Assembly (NCBI GenBank): GCA_052400685.1
Contig: JBQTGJ010000017.1
Reading direction: 5' to 3' (one strand)
Origin: CAZHHH01 sp052400685
GTDB taxonomy: Bacteria; Bacteroidota; Bacteroidia; Bacteroidales; Marinilabiliaceae
Length of the DNA stretch: 64,000 nucleotides
The notes below the pieces were generated by a model. The model was not told the origin of the DNA. It did not search any database and was given only the letters and a program-made list of their open reading frames with translations. Both the position numbers and the translations under genes were made by a program. Shown in pieces: positions 8,084 to 17,805 of the stretch (position 1 is its first letter; the number at the start of each line of letters is the position of its first letter).

Positions 8084-11000
8084 ATGGCATTACCACTAAA
8101 TAAAATTTTTGTAGCGATAATTTTATTATTTATTACAGAATTAGCATCGGGTAACGACTTAGATATTAGTTTTAGAACGGTATCGGCGTCAAATAGCCTG
8201 AGCCAGTCGTCTGTATTGTCGATGATTCAGGATTCTAAGGGTTTTTTATGGTTTGGAACCAAGGACGGGCTAAACCGATTTGACGGCTACGAATTTGTGT
8301 CGTATAAATACGATCCTAAAAACACTAATTCTATCTCCAACAACGAAGTAAGCTGCTTAGAGATTGAAGGTGATCGCTATTTATGGATTGGGACCCGGAG
8401 TGGCGGTATTAACCGAATGGAGCTTTCTACAGGTAAAATTACCCGATTTACCAATCTGACTTATGACGATTTAATACGTGATATTTATTGTGATCCTAAC
8501 GGAAATATCTGGGCCGGAACTACCGAAGGGCTTTTTCTGTTTAAACCCCCGGTCGATACCCATGAAAAGGGGGAGTTTATAAATGTTTCGAACCATGCTG
8601 TTTTCCGCAGAAAGACCAATGTGCCATTTATTCCTATACGGAAGAATATTCCTATAGTCTCAATTCTTTTGTTAGGTGAGGGAAAGCTTTTGACCGGTGC
8701 CGAGGAGGGGTTGTTTGAGTATGATATCAATCAAAATTCTTTCCAATCCATATCAGATATTACTTTGACTAAAAGTGTATTTACCTCACTTTTACAGGAT
8801 AGTAAAGGACGGATATGGACTTCCAGTTATGATGGCGTTTTCCGGTTAGATCCTGTTCAGGGGCATACCGATTATCGGATTTTTGAATACAGTACTTCGA
8901 AGCCGGATGTTAGCTTTCGACTGCCTGTGGATTGGGTGGAAGATATGGTTGAAGACCAGTCAGGGAATATTTGGCTTGCCACTAGGGGGGCAGGGTTGAT
9001 TAGGATGGTTGACGACAGGGTAGCCAATGTGTTCAATAATACAAGCACGTTACCTAATCGTATTTCAGATAAGTTGCTGAACAGTCTTTTTATTGATAGA
9101 ACAGGCGTCCTTTGGATAGGAACAGAAAGTCATGAGGCCTTATACGTCGATTTATTTGCCAAGCAATTTCGATCAATATTGCCAGACTCCTGGGATAATA
9201 AGGGGCTTTCAGACAATCTGGTGACGGCAATAACCGGGAATAAAGAGTTGCTTTATGTCGGAACCTCTGCTAAAGGTATCGATGTATTTAAATTCGAACA
9301 GGAAACCGTTAATAAATTGTATAGCATTCCCCGTATTTATATCGGTCAGGGACAATGGAAAAGTGAAATTTCGGATTTGTTGTGCGATAGCGATGGTGTA
9401 TTGTGGATCGGTTCAGCTACGAATAGTTTGGTTTGTTACTCAAAATCAGAAGGGTTTAAAAGCTATGATGTTAATGGTTTTATTTTTTCCCTTATGGACG
9501 ACCACCGTGGCAATGTTTGGTTTGGAACCTGGGGGCAGGGACTGGGTTACATTAATAAGAAAACGTTTAGAATTGAACAATATAATGAGGTCTCGGAGCA
9601 AACAATGGGACTTAGCAGTGATAAAATATTAAAGGTTTATCTTGATTCAAAAGGTTTGCTATGGGCCGGCACAAAAGGAGGTGGAGTTAATGTGGCTCCT
9701 TTTGATGATGTGATTCATCGCAGGGGCGCATTTACGATATTCAGACATCAACCCGGCAGCATTAATTCTTTATCCTATAACGATGTGTTTGATATTTTTG
9801 AGGACTCACAAGGGACCATCTGGCTCGGTACTGCAAGTGGTTTGAACCGAATTATTGTTCCTGATGGAATGGTGCGTAATGAAGCCATTCAATCCGGAAA
9901 GATTACATTTGAAGTTATAAATGAGAAACAGGGGCTACCTGGCGACATGGTTTATTCCATAAAGGAAGATACAAAAGGAAATTTGTGGCTTGGAACCAAT
10001 AAAGGTTTATCGCGCTATTCAATAAAGGATAAGAATCTGATAAATTATGGTATTAATGATGGCTTAGCATCCGGAAAATTTAACCAAAACAGTGCATGGA
10101 ATGACAGCAATGGCCGGCTGTTTTTTGGCGGTGTAAACGGTATCACCTATTTTGATCCCGATAGTATAGCGTCTAACCCTTTTGAAGCCCGTATTAATAT
10201 TTCTGGTTTTAGACTGCATAACAGGTCAGTTTTACCTGGCGAGAAAGTTAATGGTCGTATTATTCTAATAAATGATATTGCTTATACCGATCAGTTAGAT
10301 CTGGCTTTTAACGACAACGAAATTTCATTTGCATTTTCGGCTTTGCATTTTTCCAGTCCTGATAAGGTTCGGTATTCATACCGTTTGCTTGGTTTTAATG
10401 ATAACTGGCAGGAGGTTAGTAGTTTGAGCCGCCGGGCAACTTATACCAATTTACGTTTTGGCGAATATGTTTTTCAGGTAAAGGCAACGAACAACGATGG
10501 CGTGCTGTCTGATACCGTACGCCAGTTAAAGATTATAATCCACCCGCCCTTTTACCTGACAGTATGGGCTTATCTGATTTATCTTCTTGTGTTCCTGTTT
10601 CTGCTGATTATTTTTCGTCGGTATTCATTAATCGCAGTAACGCGTAAAAATCAGTTTGTTATTGAGAGTATAGAGCATAAAAAAGAAACCGAAATTGCGG
10701 AAGCAAAAATGCGTTTTTTTACCAATGTTTCCCATGAAATAAGAACCCCTCTTACACTTATTTATGCACCACTTCAACAATTGCTTGAAAAAGAGGGCCC
10801 CGAAACGGATACAGGTAAAGTATTGTCCATGATTCTTCGAAATGTCAAGCGTCTGCTTAATCAGGTAAATCAACTGTTGGAGCTTCGTAAAATGGAGAAG
10901 GACCGGTATCAAATGATTTACAGTAATTTTTCATTAAAAGATTTATTTGAAGAAACATTGCCTGATTTTGCTGCAATTATTCATCAAAAGTCCATCGTTG

Positions 11001-12265
11001 TTAATCTGGAGTCTTCGGGCGATGTCGTGGTAAATGCCGATAGACGTCTACTCGGTACTGTTGTGTATAATCTCTTGTCGAATGCCATCAAATATTCGCC
11101 TGAAAATGGGCAGTTGCATATTAAAATAGAGGAGCGTGAAGAGGTTGCTGGGAACAGTGCCGTGTTTAAACTTTCTGATGAAGGCCCAGGTATTCCGGAG
11201 CACGCCCTTCAAAAAGTTTTTAACCGATTTTATCAACTTAAGAAAACAGAGCAGGGGCATTTGGGCGGTTCAGGAATTGGACTTTCAATTGTTAAGGAGT
11301 TTGTGGAACAGCATGCAGGAAGTGTAAAAGTCTATAACAATGAATCCAAAGGGTGCTGTTTTGAAGTGGTTCTTCCCGTGAAGAAGGCGGTAATTGGTGA
11401 GACTCAGGCTGAATTGACCAATAATAAATGGACCGCTGAACAGTTAGATGTTGTTCACAGTACTGCTTCTGAAGACCCGAAAGAAGGTGATGATTTAGCG
11501 TCCAAAAAATTGAATTTGTGGATTATTGAAGATGACGTTGAGTTGGCTCTTTATCTTAAATCTGTTTTTGGTGTTCGTTTTGATGTCAGTCTATTTTTTG
11601 ATGGTAGTCAGGCTTTTGAGGCTTTTAAAGATGCTCAACCTGATCTGGTTATTTGTGATGTTATGTTGCCAGGTATGAACGGTATTGAATTAACTACCAG
11701 GATTAAAGCCAACCGAAACACTTCACATATTCCTATTATTATATTAACGGCTAAGGCCGATGATGATAATATGGTGGGTGGATTAAGTGCCGGTGCAGAT
11801 AATTATTTAATCAAGCCATTTAATATTAATGTGCTGGAAGCGCAGGTCTTGTCTTTGGTAAAATCAAGGAATGCCTTCAGAAATAAGTTTAGTAGGCAAA
11901 TGGTTCTGGCGCCTACCGAAGAGGTTCTTACTACTTCCGATGAAAAGTTTCTTGCCAGATTAAAAGAAATTACGGAACGTCGCATGGTCGATCCAACCTT
12001 TGATGTTGCTAATCTTATTGATGATATGCACATGAGTCATTCTATTATACTTAAGCGTGTAAAAGATTTAACAGGCATGTCTTTGGTTGAGTTTATACGC
12101 ACCATGCGTATTCAGAAGGCGGCTCAAATATTTCGGCAGGATAAACTATCGGTATCAGAAGTTAGTTTTATGGTAGGATTTTCCGATCCCAAGTATTTTA
12201 GTAAGTGCTTTGCTAAAGAAATTGGCGAAAAACCCACCGAATATATAAAAAAATATCACGGATAA
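8084..12265 (+). CDS. Hybrid two-component system sensor/regulator (HTCS)
   Basis: A 1393-residue single-chain sensor, kinase and regulator that detects an oligosaccharide in the periplasm and switches on the adjacent utilisation locus. In order it has a signal peptide (1-23); two seven-bladed Reg_prop propellers (repeats of the type DSKGFLWFGTKDGLNRFD, ~35-690); a Y_Y_Y domain (~725-815); one membrane helix (~822-846); HisKA with phospho-acceptor H884 in NVSHEIRTPL; HATPase (NAIKYSPENG, GGSGIGLSIVKEF); a receiver with D1192 in VICDVMLPG; and a C-terminal AraC-type HTH (~1295-1393). All catalytic residues are present. Placed directly upstream of the xylan genes, it corresponds to the XynR-type regulators of Bacteroides and Prevotella xylan loci (ligand inferred from context). 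Confidence 0.95.
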   Translation: MALPLNKIFVAIILLFITELASGNDLDISFRTVSASNSLSQSSVLSMIQDSKGFLWFGTKDGLNRFDGYEFVSYKYDPKNTNSISNNEVSCLEIEGDRYLWIGTRSGGINRMELSTGKITRFTNLTYDDLIRDIYCDPNGNIWAGTTEGLFLFKPPVDTHEKGEFINVSNHAVFRRKTNVPFIPIRKNIPIVSILLLGEGKLLTGAEEGLFEYDINQNSFQSISDITLTKSVFTSLLQDSKGRIWTSSYDGVFRLDPVQGHTDYRIFEYSTSKPDVSFRLPVDWVEDMVEDQSGNIWLATRGAGLIRMVDDRVANVFNNTSTLPNRISDKLLNSLFIDRTGVLWIGTESHEALYVDLFAKQFRSILPDSWDNKGLSDNLVTAITGNKELLYVGTSAKGIDVFKFEQETVNKLYSIPRIYIGQGQWKSEISDLLCDSDGVLWIGSATNSLVCYSKSEGFKSYDVNGFIFSLMDDHRGNVWFGTWGQGLGYINKKTFRIEQYNEVSEQTMGLSSDKILKVYLDSKGLLWAGTKGGGVNVAPFDDVIHRRGAFTIFRHQPGSINSLSYNDVFDIFEDSQGTIWLGTASGLNRIIVPDGMVRNEAIQSGKITFEVINEKQGLPGDMVYSIKEDTKGNLWLGTNKGLSRYSIKDKNLINYGINDGLASGKFNQNSAWNDSNGRLFFGGVNGITYFDPDSIASNPFEARINISGFRLHNRSVLPGEKVNGRIILINDIAYTDQLDLAFNDNEISFAFSALHFSSPDKVRYSYRLLGFNDNWQEVSSLSRRATYTNLRFGEYVFQVKATNNDGVLSDTVRQLKIIIHPPFYLTVWAYLIYLLVFLFLLIIFRRYSLIAVTRKNQFVIESIEHKKETEIAEAKMRFFTNVSHEIRTPLTLIYAPLQQLLEKEGPETDTGKVLSMILRNVKRLLNQVNQLLELRKMEKDRYQMIYSNFSLKDLFEETLPDFAAIIHQKSIVVNLESSGDVVVNADRRLLGTVVYNLLSNAIKYSPENGQLHIKIEEREEVAGNSAVFKLSDEGPGIPEHALQKVFNRFYQLKKTEQGHLGGSGIGLSIVKEFVEQHAGSVKVYNNESKGCCFEVVLPVKKAVIGETQAELTNNKWTAEQLDVVHSTASEDPKEGDDLASKKLNLWIIEDDVELALYLKSVFGVRFDVSLFFDGSQAFEAFKDAQPDLVICDVMLPGMNGIELTTRIKANRNTSHIPIIILTAKADDDNMVGGLSAGADNYLIKPFNINVLEAQVLSLVKSRNAFRNKFSRQMVLAPTEEVLTTSDEKFLARLKEITERRMVDPTFDVANLIDDMHMSHSIILKRVKDLTGMSLVEFIRTMRIQKAAQIFRQDKLSVSEVSFMVGFSDPKYFSKCFAKEIGEKPTEYIKKYHG

Positions 12266-12950
12266 TTGATTTGATAAAGACCACTATTCTTTTTTTATAA
12301 CATAAATTGATTTGAAGCTTTTTGTGTTTGATGTTGATTTTATTCATAACAATGCTGACTTCGAGTATTTTGAATAGGGGGAACAACTTATTCTGTTTTT
12401 TATCTATTATTTGATTTTCTTCACACTGCTTTTCGTTGCTAAAATAACTTAATGTTGTTCTGCCCTAAATAATAAAAGTGTACTATTGATGCTATTGTTT
12501 ATGTCTCTAAAGTAAGGAGTTTGGGGTGAAAGGCTAGACTCAAAGCTTTTGCAGTTTCAAAGATGTGTGTTTTTGGTGTCAATGGCCATTTTGAGAGTGC
12601 GCAGGACAAAAAAACTGCCATTTTCGTACTAATTCTCGTTAGCGTGGGTATACGTCAACTTTAAATTTATTCGCAAGAGTAAAGCATTAAAAGATAAAAT
12701 TTACTCCATTTTCATATAATATTCGACTTTTAATTTTGCAACTCCATCTACATTTGTTAATAATTAATAATTGTTGTTATCAGCTGTGTTTTTTCTTTAG
12801 AGATAAAGAATTTTTCGACGATAAGACAACAATTTTTTCAAAATTTCAACAGAACAGCACAGAATGATTTTTTTTAATGAAAAAGTATGCAGTCTATTTT
12901 AACATATAAAAAGTATAATTCAAATACCGTAATAATCAAATTGAAGTCTT
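12266..12950. other. 685-bp leader region before the first SusC
   Basis: No open frame. It should contain the HTCS-activated promoter of the xylan operon. A TACATTTG at 12749-12756 fits the TAnnTTTG -7 box, but I do not find a well-spaced -33 partner. A degenerate repeat A copy lies at about 12500-12637. The remaining ~300 bases to the SusC start form a long AT-rich 5' leader. Confidence 0.6.
12500..12637 (+). repeat. Dispersed repeat A, degenerate copy (before first SusC)
   Basis: A diverged relative of repeat A. AAAGCTTTTGCAGTTTCAAAG, then GTCAATGGCCATTTTGAGAG, then ACAAAAAAACTGCC and finally TACTAAT follow in the same order and spacing as the clear copies. AATGGC and GCCATT form an inverted pair around the middle. 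The match is by eye and weaker than for the other five copies. Confidence 0.4.
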
Positions 12951-15900
12951 ATGAAAAAAACTGATGTTTTGTGGAAAGGAATAATGGTCGCATTATTTCT
13001 GTTTCTTTCTGTTCCTTTTGGAGCCTTGGCTCAGAATATAACAGTAAGGGGTACTGTTACAGATAATACCGGGTTACCGTTGCCTGGCGTTAGTATTGTT
13101 ATTGAAGGTACCAATAGGGGTGTCATAACTGATGTAGATGGAAACTATCAGATTGAGGCACCCAGCGATGCTAACATTATATTTAATTTTTTGGGGTTCA
13201 GTCTGCATCGGGAGCTCGTAAATAACCGCACAACCATTGACGTGTCGATGAAAGAAGATATTATGTCACTTGATGAAGTGGTTGTTGTCGGCTATGGTCA
13301 AATGAAACGTTCGGATGTGACTGGCTCAATGGTTTCGGTAGCAAGTGATGCTATCGAAAAATCGGTTCCAACCTCTATCGATCAGGTACTCCAGGGACGT
13401 GCAGCAGGTGTACAGGTGCAACAGAATTCGGGTACACCCGGAGGTAGCTCATCTATCCGTATCCGTGGTATCAACTCTTTGAGTGCTTCAAACGAACCTA
13501 TTTTTGTCATAGACGGGGTTGTAATTGATGCTGCTACGGGTTCAGGAAGCGATAATGCATTAGCTTCCATTAACCCTTCCGATATTGTTTCAATGGATAT
13601 CCTAAAGGATGCCTCTGCAACGGCTATCTATGGCTCACGAGGCGCCAATGGGGTTATTATTATAACTACTAAAAGAGGAAAAGCCGGGGAAGCTCGTGTT
13701 ACCTACGATGGTTATGTTGGTGTTCAGGAAATGCCAAGTAAGTTGGATTTGTTGAATCTACGTCAGTATGCACAACACAAGAATGATCGTGCTGATGCAG
13801 GGCTTGTTCCACATGACAATTATTTTATCAATCCTGAATTATTTGGAGAAGGAACAGATTGGCAGGATGAATTATTTCAATCGGCAGTGATGCAAAGTCA
13901 TAATCTTTCTGTTTCTGGGGGTAATGAAAAATCAATTTATTCATTAGGTCTGGGTTACCTTAATCAGGAAGGTATTGCCATTGGCTCCGGATTTGAACGT
14001 ATAAATTTGCGCGGTAATTTTGAGTCGCAAGTGAAGGATTGGTTAAAGGCAGGTGTTAATTTTGCATTAAGTAATTCAAAACAAAATTTGACGGTTGAAG
14101 GCCAATCGTTGATTAAAATAGCCATGAAGCAAACGCCTAACGTAGCCGTCCGAAATGCCGATGGAACCTTTGATGGCCCTGATACAGATATGTATGTGCA
14201 AACAAATCCCGTTGGACTCGCCATGTTACGTGAAAACGAAAATGAAAAAATGGGCATTAGAAGCAGTGTCTTTCTTGAAGGCTCATTTATCGATGGATTA
14301 ACGCTTCGTACTGAGTTGTCAAGCGATTTTGGAATTAATAATACGTACAAGTTTAATCCGTCTTATTCTTTTGGGGCTATAACCAATGAAACAATTCAAT
14401 CAGACAGATCTAAATCATATAGTAAGTATTGGTCATGGCGTAACATATTGACTTATAATAAAATATTAGCCAATGTTCATAGTGTAACTTTTATGTTGGG
14501 GCAGGAAATGCAAGATTCAAAATGGGAATATTTGCGAGGCTACCGTTCTGGCTTTTTGAATAATTCGGCGCACGATTTGAATGCCGGTGACGGAACAACA
14601 GCTGAGGCTAATGGCAGTAGTGGCGAACATGCTTTGTTGTCGTATTTTGGTCGTTTGTTTTATTCTTTTAATGATAAATATTTACTAACGACTACTTTAC
14701 GGCGAGATGGATCTTCAAATTTTGGCGATGGAAATCGATGGGGGTGGTTTCCTTCTGCGGCAATAGCCTGGCGTATTTCCAATGAGCCTTTTATGCAGAA
14801 TAATCCTGTCATAAATAATTTAAAGCTCCGCCTGGGATGGGGGGCTGTTGGCAATCAGAACGCCAGTGCGTATGCATATACTTCTGTTTTGTCTTCAGTA
14901 ACAACTGTTTGGGGTACCGGGCAACTTACTGGTAATATGGCAAATCCTGATTTGCAATGGGAAACAACTCAATCAAGCAATATTGGTTTGGATTTGAATC
15001 TTTTTCAAAACCGCGTTGAGCTGATTGCTGATGCCTATTATAAACAGACTGATAATTTATTGTTAATGTTGCCACTACCGGCTTATGTGGGTTCTGAAGG
15101 ACAAGGTTCGACCTCAGCACCATGGGCTAATATTGGTGCTTTGGAAAATAAAGGTGTTGAGGTTACTTTAAATACTGTGAATGTAGATAGAGGTGGCTTT
15201 CAATGGCGAACCAACGTGGTTTTTTCACTAAACCGAAATAAAGTTAAAGAATTGGATACTGAGTCTAGTACTATTGATAAAACCATTCAGGAAGGATCCG
15301 AAACAACCATTGTGACCCGAACTGCCGTGGGCGAACCAATAGGCCAATTCTATGGTTATAAAATCATTGGCAGGTTTAATGAAGCGACCGATTTCTATTA
15401 CAAAGATGCCGATGGTGTGATACAAGAGGTAGCTCGTCCTGAGGGTCTTGGCATAAGTCAAACGGGCGTCTGGATTGGTGATTATATCTTTAAAGACATG
15501 AATGAAGATGGAGTGATTAACGAAGATGATCGTACTTATATTGGAAATCCGGAACCAGAGTTTACTTATGGGTTGGGTAATTCATTTTCTTTTAAGGGAT
15601 TTGATTTGTCGGTTAACCTGTCTGGTTCTTATGGTAATGATATAATAAATTACCAGAGACGCTGGTTGGAGAATCCTCGTGAAAATCATAATTTGTTAAC
15701 CAGTGCCCTGGGATATGCCCGGATTGATGTTATTGATCCGGCAGGCCCTGATGACGATTATCGTAATCTTCACGTGGTCGGTGGCGATTCGCACATGTAT
15801 CGCCTGTCAGCATCTTCTTCAAATGCTAATAACAGGATGAGTGATCGTTATGTTGAGGACGGCTCCTTTATTCGTATTCAGAATATCTCAATAGGTTATA

Positions 15901-16106
15901 ATTTGCCGTTGAAATGGATTAGTATGATTGGACTGACCAATGCGAAAGTTTATGCCAACTTGCAGAATGTTTATACTTGGACCAAATATTCGGGCTATGA
16001 TCCGGAGGTTGGCTCATATAATCAGGATGCCTTAATGAGCGGTATTGATAACGCCCGTTATCCATCTCCTCGCATCTATACATTTGGAGTTAACCTAACG
16101 TTCTAA
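12951..16106 (+). CDS. SusC-like TonB-dependent transporter 1 (xylan locus)
   Basis: A 1051-residue outer-membrane transporter that imports oligosaccharides with TonB energy. It has a signal peptide (1-28), a CarboxypepD_reg-like domain (~30-105), the TonB-box-like DEVVVVGYG (~109-117), a plug with the SusC signature DASATAIYGSRGANGVIII, and a C-terminal 22-strand barrel ending in the aromatic terminal strand YTFGVNLTF. Length is typical for SusC (~1000-1100). It begins an operon with SusD1, a TIG surface protein and GH10; the gap to SusD1 is 8 bases. Substrate (xylo-oligosaccharides) is inferred from the operon. Probably activated by the upstream HTCS. Confidence 0.95.
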   Translation: MKKTDVLWKGIMVALFLFLSVPFGALAQNITVRGTVTDNTGLPLPGVSIVIEGTNRGVITDVDGNYQIEAPSDANIIFNFLGFSLHRELVNNRTTIDVSMKEDIMSLDEVVVVGYGQMKRSDVTGSMVSVASDAIEKSVPTSIDQVLQGRAAGVQVQQNSGTPGGSSSIRIRGINSLSASNEPIFVIDGVVIDAATGSGSDNALASINPSDIVSMDILKDASATAIYGSRGANGVIIITTKRGKAGEARVTYDGYVGVQEMPSKLDLLNLRQYAQHKNDRADAGLVPHDNYFINPELFGEGTDWQDELFQSAVMQSHNLSVSGGNEKSIYSLGLGYLNQEGIAIGSGFERINLRGNFESQVKDWLKAGVNFALSNSKQNLTVEGQSLIKIAMKQTPNVAVRNADGTFDGPDTDMYVQTNPVGLAMLRENENEKMGIRSSVFLEGSFIDGLTLRTELSSDFGINNTYKFNPSYSFGAITNETIQSDRSKSYSKYWSWRNILTYNKILANVHSVTFMLGQEMQDSKWEYLRGYRSGFLNNSAHDLNAGDGTTAEANGSSGEHALLSYFGRLFYSFNDKYLLTTTLRRDGSSNFGDGNRWGWFPSAAIAWRISNEPFMQNNPVINNLKLRLGWGAVGNQNASAYAYTSVLSSVTTVWGTGQLTGNMANPDLQWETTQSSNIGLDLNLFQNRVELIADAYYKQTDNLLLMLPLPAYVGSEGQGSTSAPWANIGALENKGVEVTLNTVNVDRGGFQWRTNVVFSLNRNKVKELDTESSTIDKTIQEGSETTIVTRTAVGEPIGQFYGYKIIGRFNEATDFYYKDADGVIQEVARPEGLGISQTGVWIGDYIFKDMNEDGVINEDDRTYIGNPEPEFTYGLGNSFSFKGFDLSVNLSGSYGNDIINYQRRWLENPRENHNLLTSALGYARIDVIDPAGPDDDYRNLHVVGGDSHMYRLSASSSNANNRMSDRYVEDGSFIRIQNISIGYNLPLKWISMIGLTNAKVYANLQNVYTWTKYSGYDPEVGSYNQDALMSGIDNARYPSPRIYTFGVNLTF

Positions 16107-16114
16107 TCAATTAA

Positions 16115-17764
16115 ATGTGTATGATCATGAAAATAAAAAATAAATTTTTGGTGGTGGCGGCAACTGCCATGCTGATTTTATCAGGGTGCAATGAGGATTT
16201 TTTAGAGATGAAACCGAATGATCAACTGACCCTTGATAATTATTTTACAAGTAATGCTGAATTACAGGCTGCTACAGCTCCTCTGTATAGCAAAGTCTGG
16301 TTCGATTTTAACGACAAATTTTATTATGCCTTAGGTGATGGCCGAAGTAATAATTTGTTTGCACCTTATTCTGATTATATCTATCCGTTTACCAATTTCA
16401 CAGAAACTTCGTTAACGGGTCCTTTGGTGTCAGCTTGGCGGTCGCTGTATAATGTGGTTGGTCAGGCCAACAACACGATGAATAACATTAGAGATTATTC
16501 GATCAATGTTACAGAAGAAGAAAAGAATATGACTATTGCCGAAGCCCGGTTCATGCGAGGCACGGCCTATTGGTATCTGGCTTCTCTTTGGGGTGATGTG
16601 ATTATTATTGAGGATAATACTAAATTAGTCAATAACCCCATTGTAAATACCAACTCCCGTAATGATGTTTTTGAATTTGCGATACGTGATCTTGAATTTG
16701 CGGCTAAATATTTACCTGAAACGGTTACTCAGACAGGCCGACTGACCAGGTGGAGCGCATATGGAATGTTGGCCCGTGTATATTTATCTTATGCAGGGTT
16801 GCATAATATTTCTGATCGAGATGGTGGCGTTCGCGATTCAGAATATCTTGACATGGCGCGTAAAGCAGCTAAAATGGTGTGTGAGGAAAGCGGACTTGAG
16901 CTAAATGAGGATTATGCAGCATTGTTTACGCTGGCTGGCAATAATGATCCTGAGCTTTTATTTGGCCTGCAATGGGTAGGTGGTTCAACAGAGTATGGTA
17001 TAACCAACACGCAACAGGCTTTTTTTGCGTGGAATTCTGAAATTACAGGCGATGACGCTGCCTGGGGGTATTATACTTTCGCCTCATGGGATATGATTAA
17101 TGAATACGATGTGAAAGATACCGTACGCCTTCATGCAACATTTGCAACTTATGGTGCTGAATATCCTGAATTGGTCAAAGCTGCCGGCGGTTATATTTAT
17201 GAAGAAACCGACCGTTGTAATGTTAAAAAGGGGGTTGTAGGATCATCGAAAGATAATGATGGTATTGTGCAACGCATGAATTCTGGTTTAACAACCAAAA
17301 TGCTTCGTTTATCAGAAGTCTATTTAATTTATGCAGAGGCAATTCTTGGTAATAATGCCTCTACAACCGATGCTGAGGCGCTTAAATATTTTAATAAAGT
17401 AAGAACAAGGGCCGGAATGCCAACCAAAGATGTCATTACCTATGAAGACATTCGCTACGAACGTCGTGTAGAATTGGCCATGGAAGGTCAGTATTGGTAT
17501 GATTTGGTTCGCCGGGCTTATTATCGTCAGCAGGAAGTTCTTAATTATGTTAATGACACACAGAAACGAGCCGTTAGTTATGAATATGCAGATGGCACTT
17601 ATGTGGAAGGAGATTTAAATACAGCGCAACAAGTTGCTACTGCAACCGCAGCGTCTCTTCTTTTACCTTATCCTGAATCGGAGCTGGTTCAAAATCCCTT
17701 GCTGCGACAGGATCCTGTACCCTTTGAGTTTACAGAAGAAAGAATAAATCTGTTTGAAAACTAA
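16115..17764 (+). CDS. SusD-like surface glycan-binding lipoprotein 1
   Basis: A 549-residue outer-membrane lipoprotein that caps SusC1 and binds glycan. The lipobox is LILSGC, followed by NEDFLEMKPNDQL, the acidic +2/+3 residues typical of surface-exposed Bacteroidota lipoproteins. RagB/SusD features include TPR-like helices with the AEARFMRGTAYWYLASLWGD region and the C-terminal segment ERRVELAMEGQYWYDLVRRA. Three in-frame ATGs (16115, 16121, 16127) are possible starts. The last (MKIKNKF) gives the most standard signal peptide. Second gene of the xylan SusCD operon. Confidence 0.94.
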   Translation: MCMIMKIKNKFLVVAATAMLILSGCNEDFLEMKPNDQLTLDNYFTSNAELQAATAPLYSKVWFDFNDKFYYALGDGRSNNLFAPYSDYIYPFTNFTETSLTGPLVSAWRSLYNVVGQANNTMNNIRDYSINVTEEEKNMTIAEARFMRGTAYWYLASLWGDVIIIEDNTKLVNNPIVNTNSRNDVFEFAIRDLEFAAKYLPETVTQTGRLTRWSAYGMLARVYLSYAGLHNISDRDGGVRDSEYLDMARKAAKMVCEESGLELNEDYAALFTLAGNNDPELLFGLQWVGGSTEYGITNTQQAFFAWNSEITGDDAAWGYYTFASWDMINEYDVKDTVRLHATFATYGAEYPELVKAAGGYIYEETDRCNVKKGVVGSSKDNDGIVQRMNSGLTTKMLRLSEVYLIYAEAILGNNASTTDAEALKYFNKVRTRAGMPTKDVITYEDIRYERRVELAMEGQYWYDLVRRAYYRQQEVLNYVNDTQKRAVSYEYADGTYVEGDLNTAQQVATATAASLLLPYPESELVQNPLLRQDPVPFEFTEERINLFEN

Positions 17765-17805
17765 TTATTTTAGTTTGGGAAGTTTAAATTTTAAAACAAA
17801 AACGT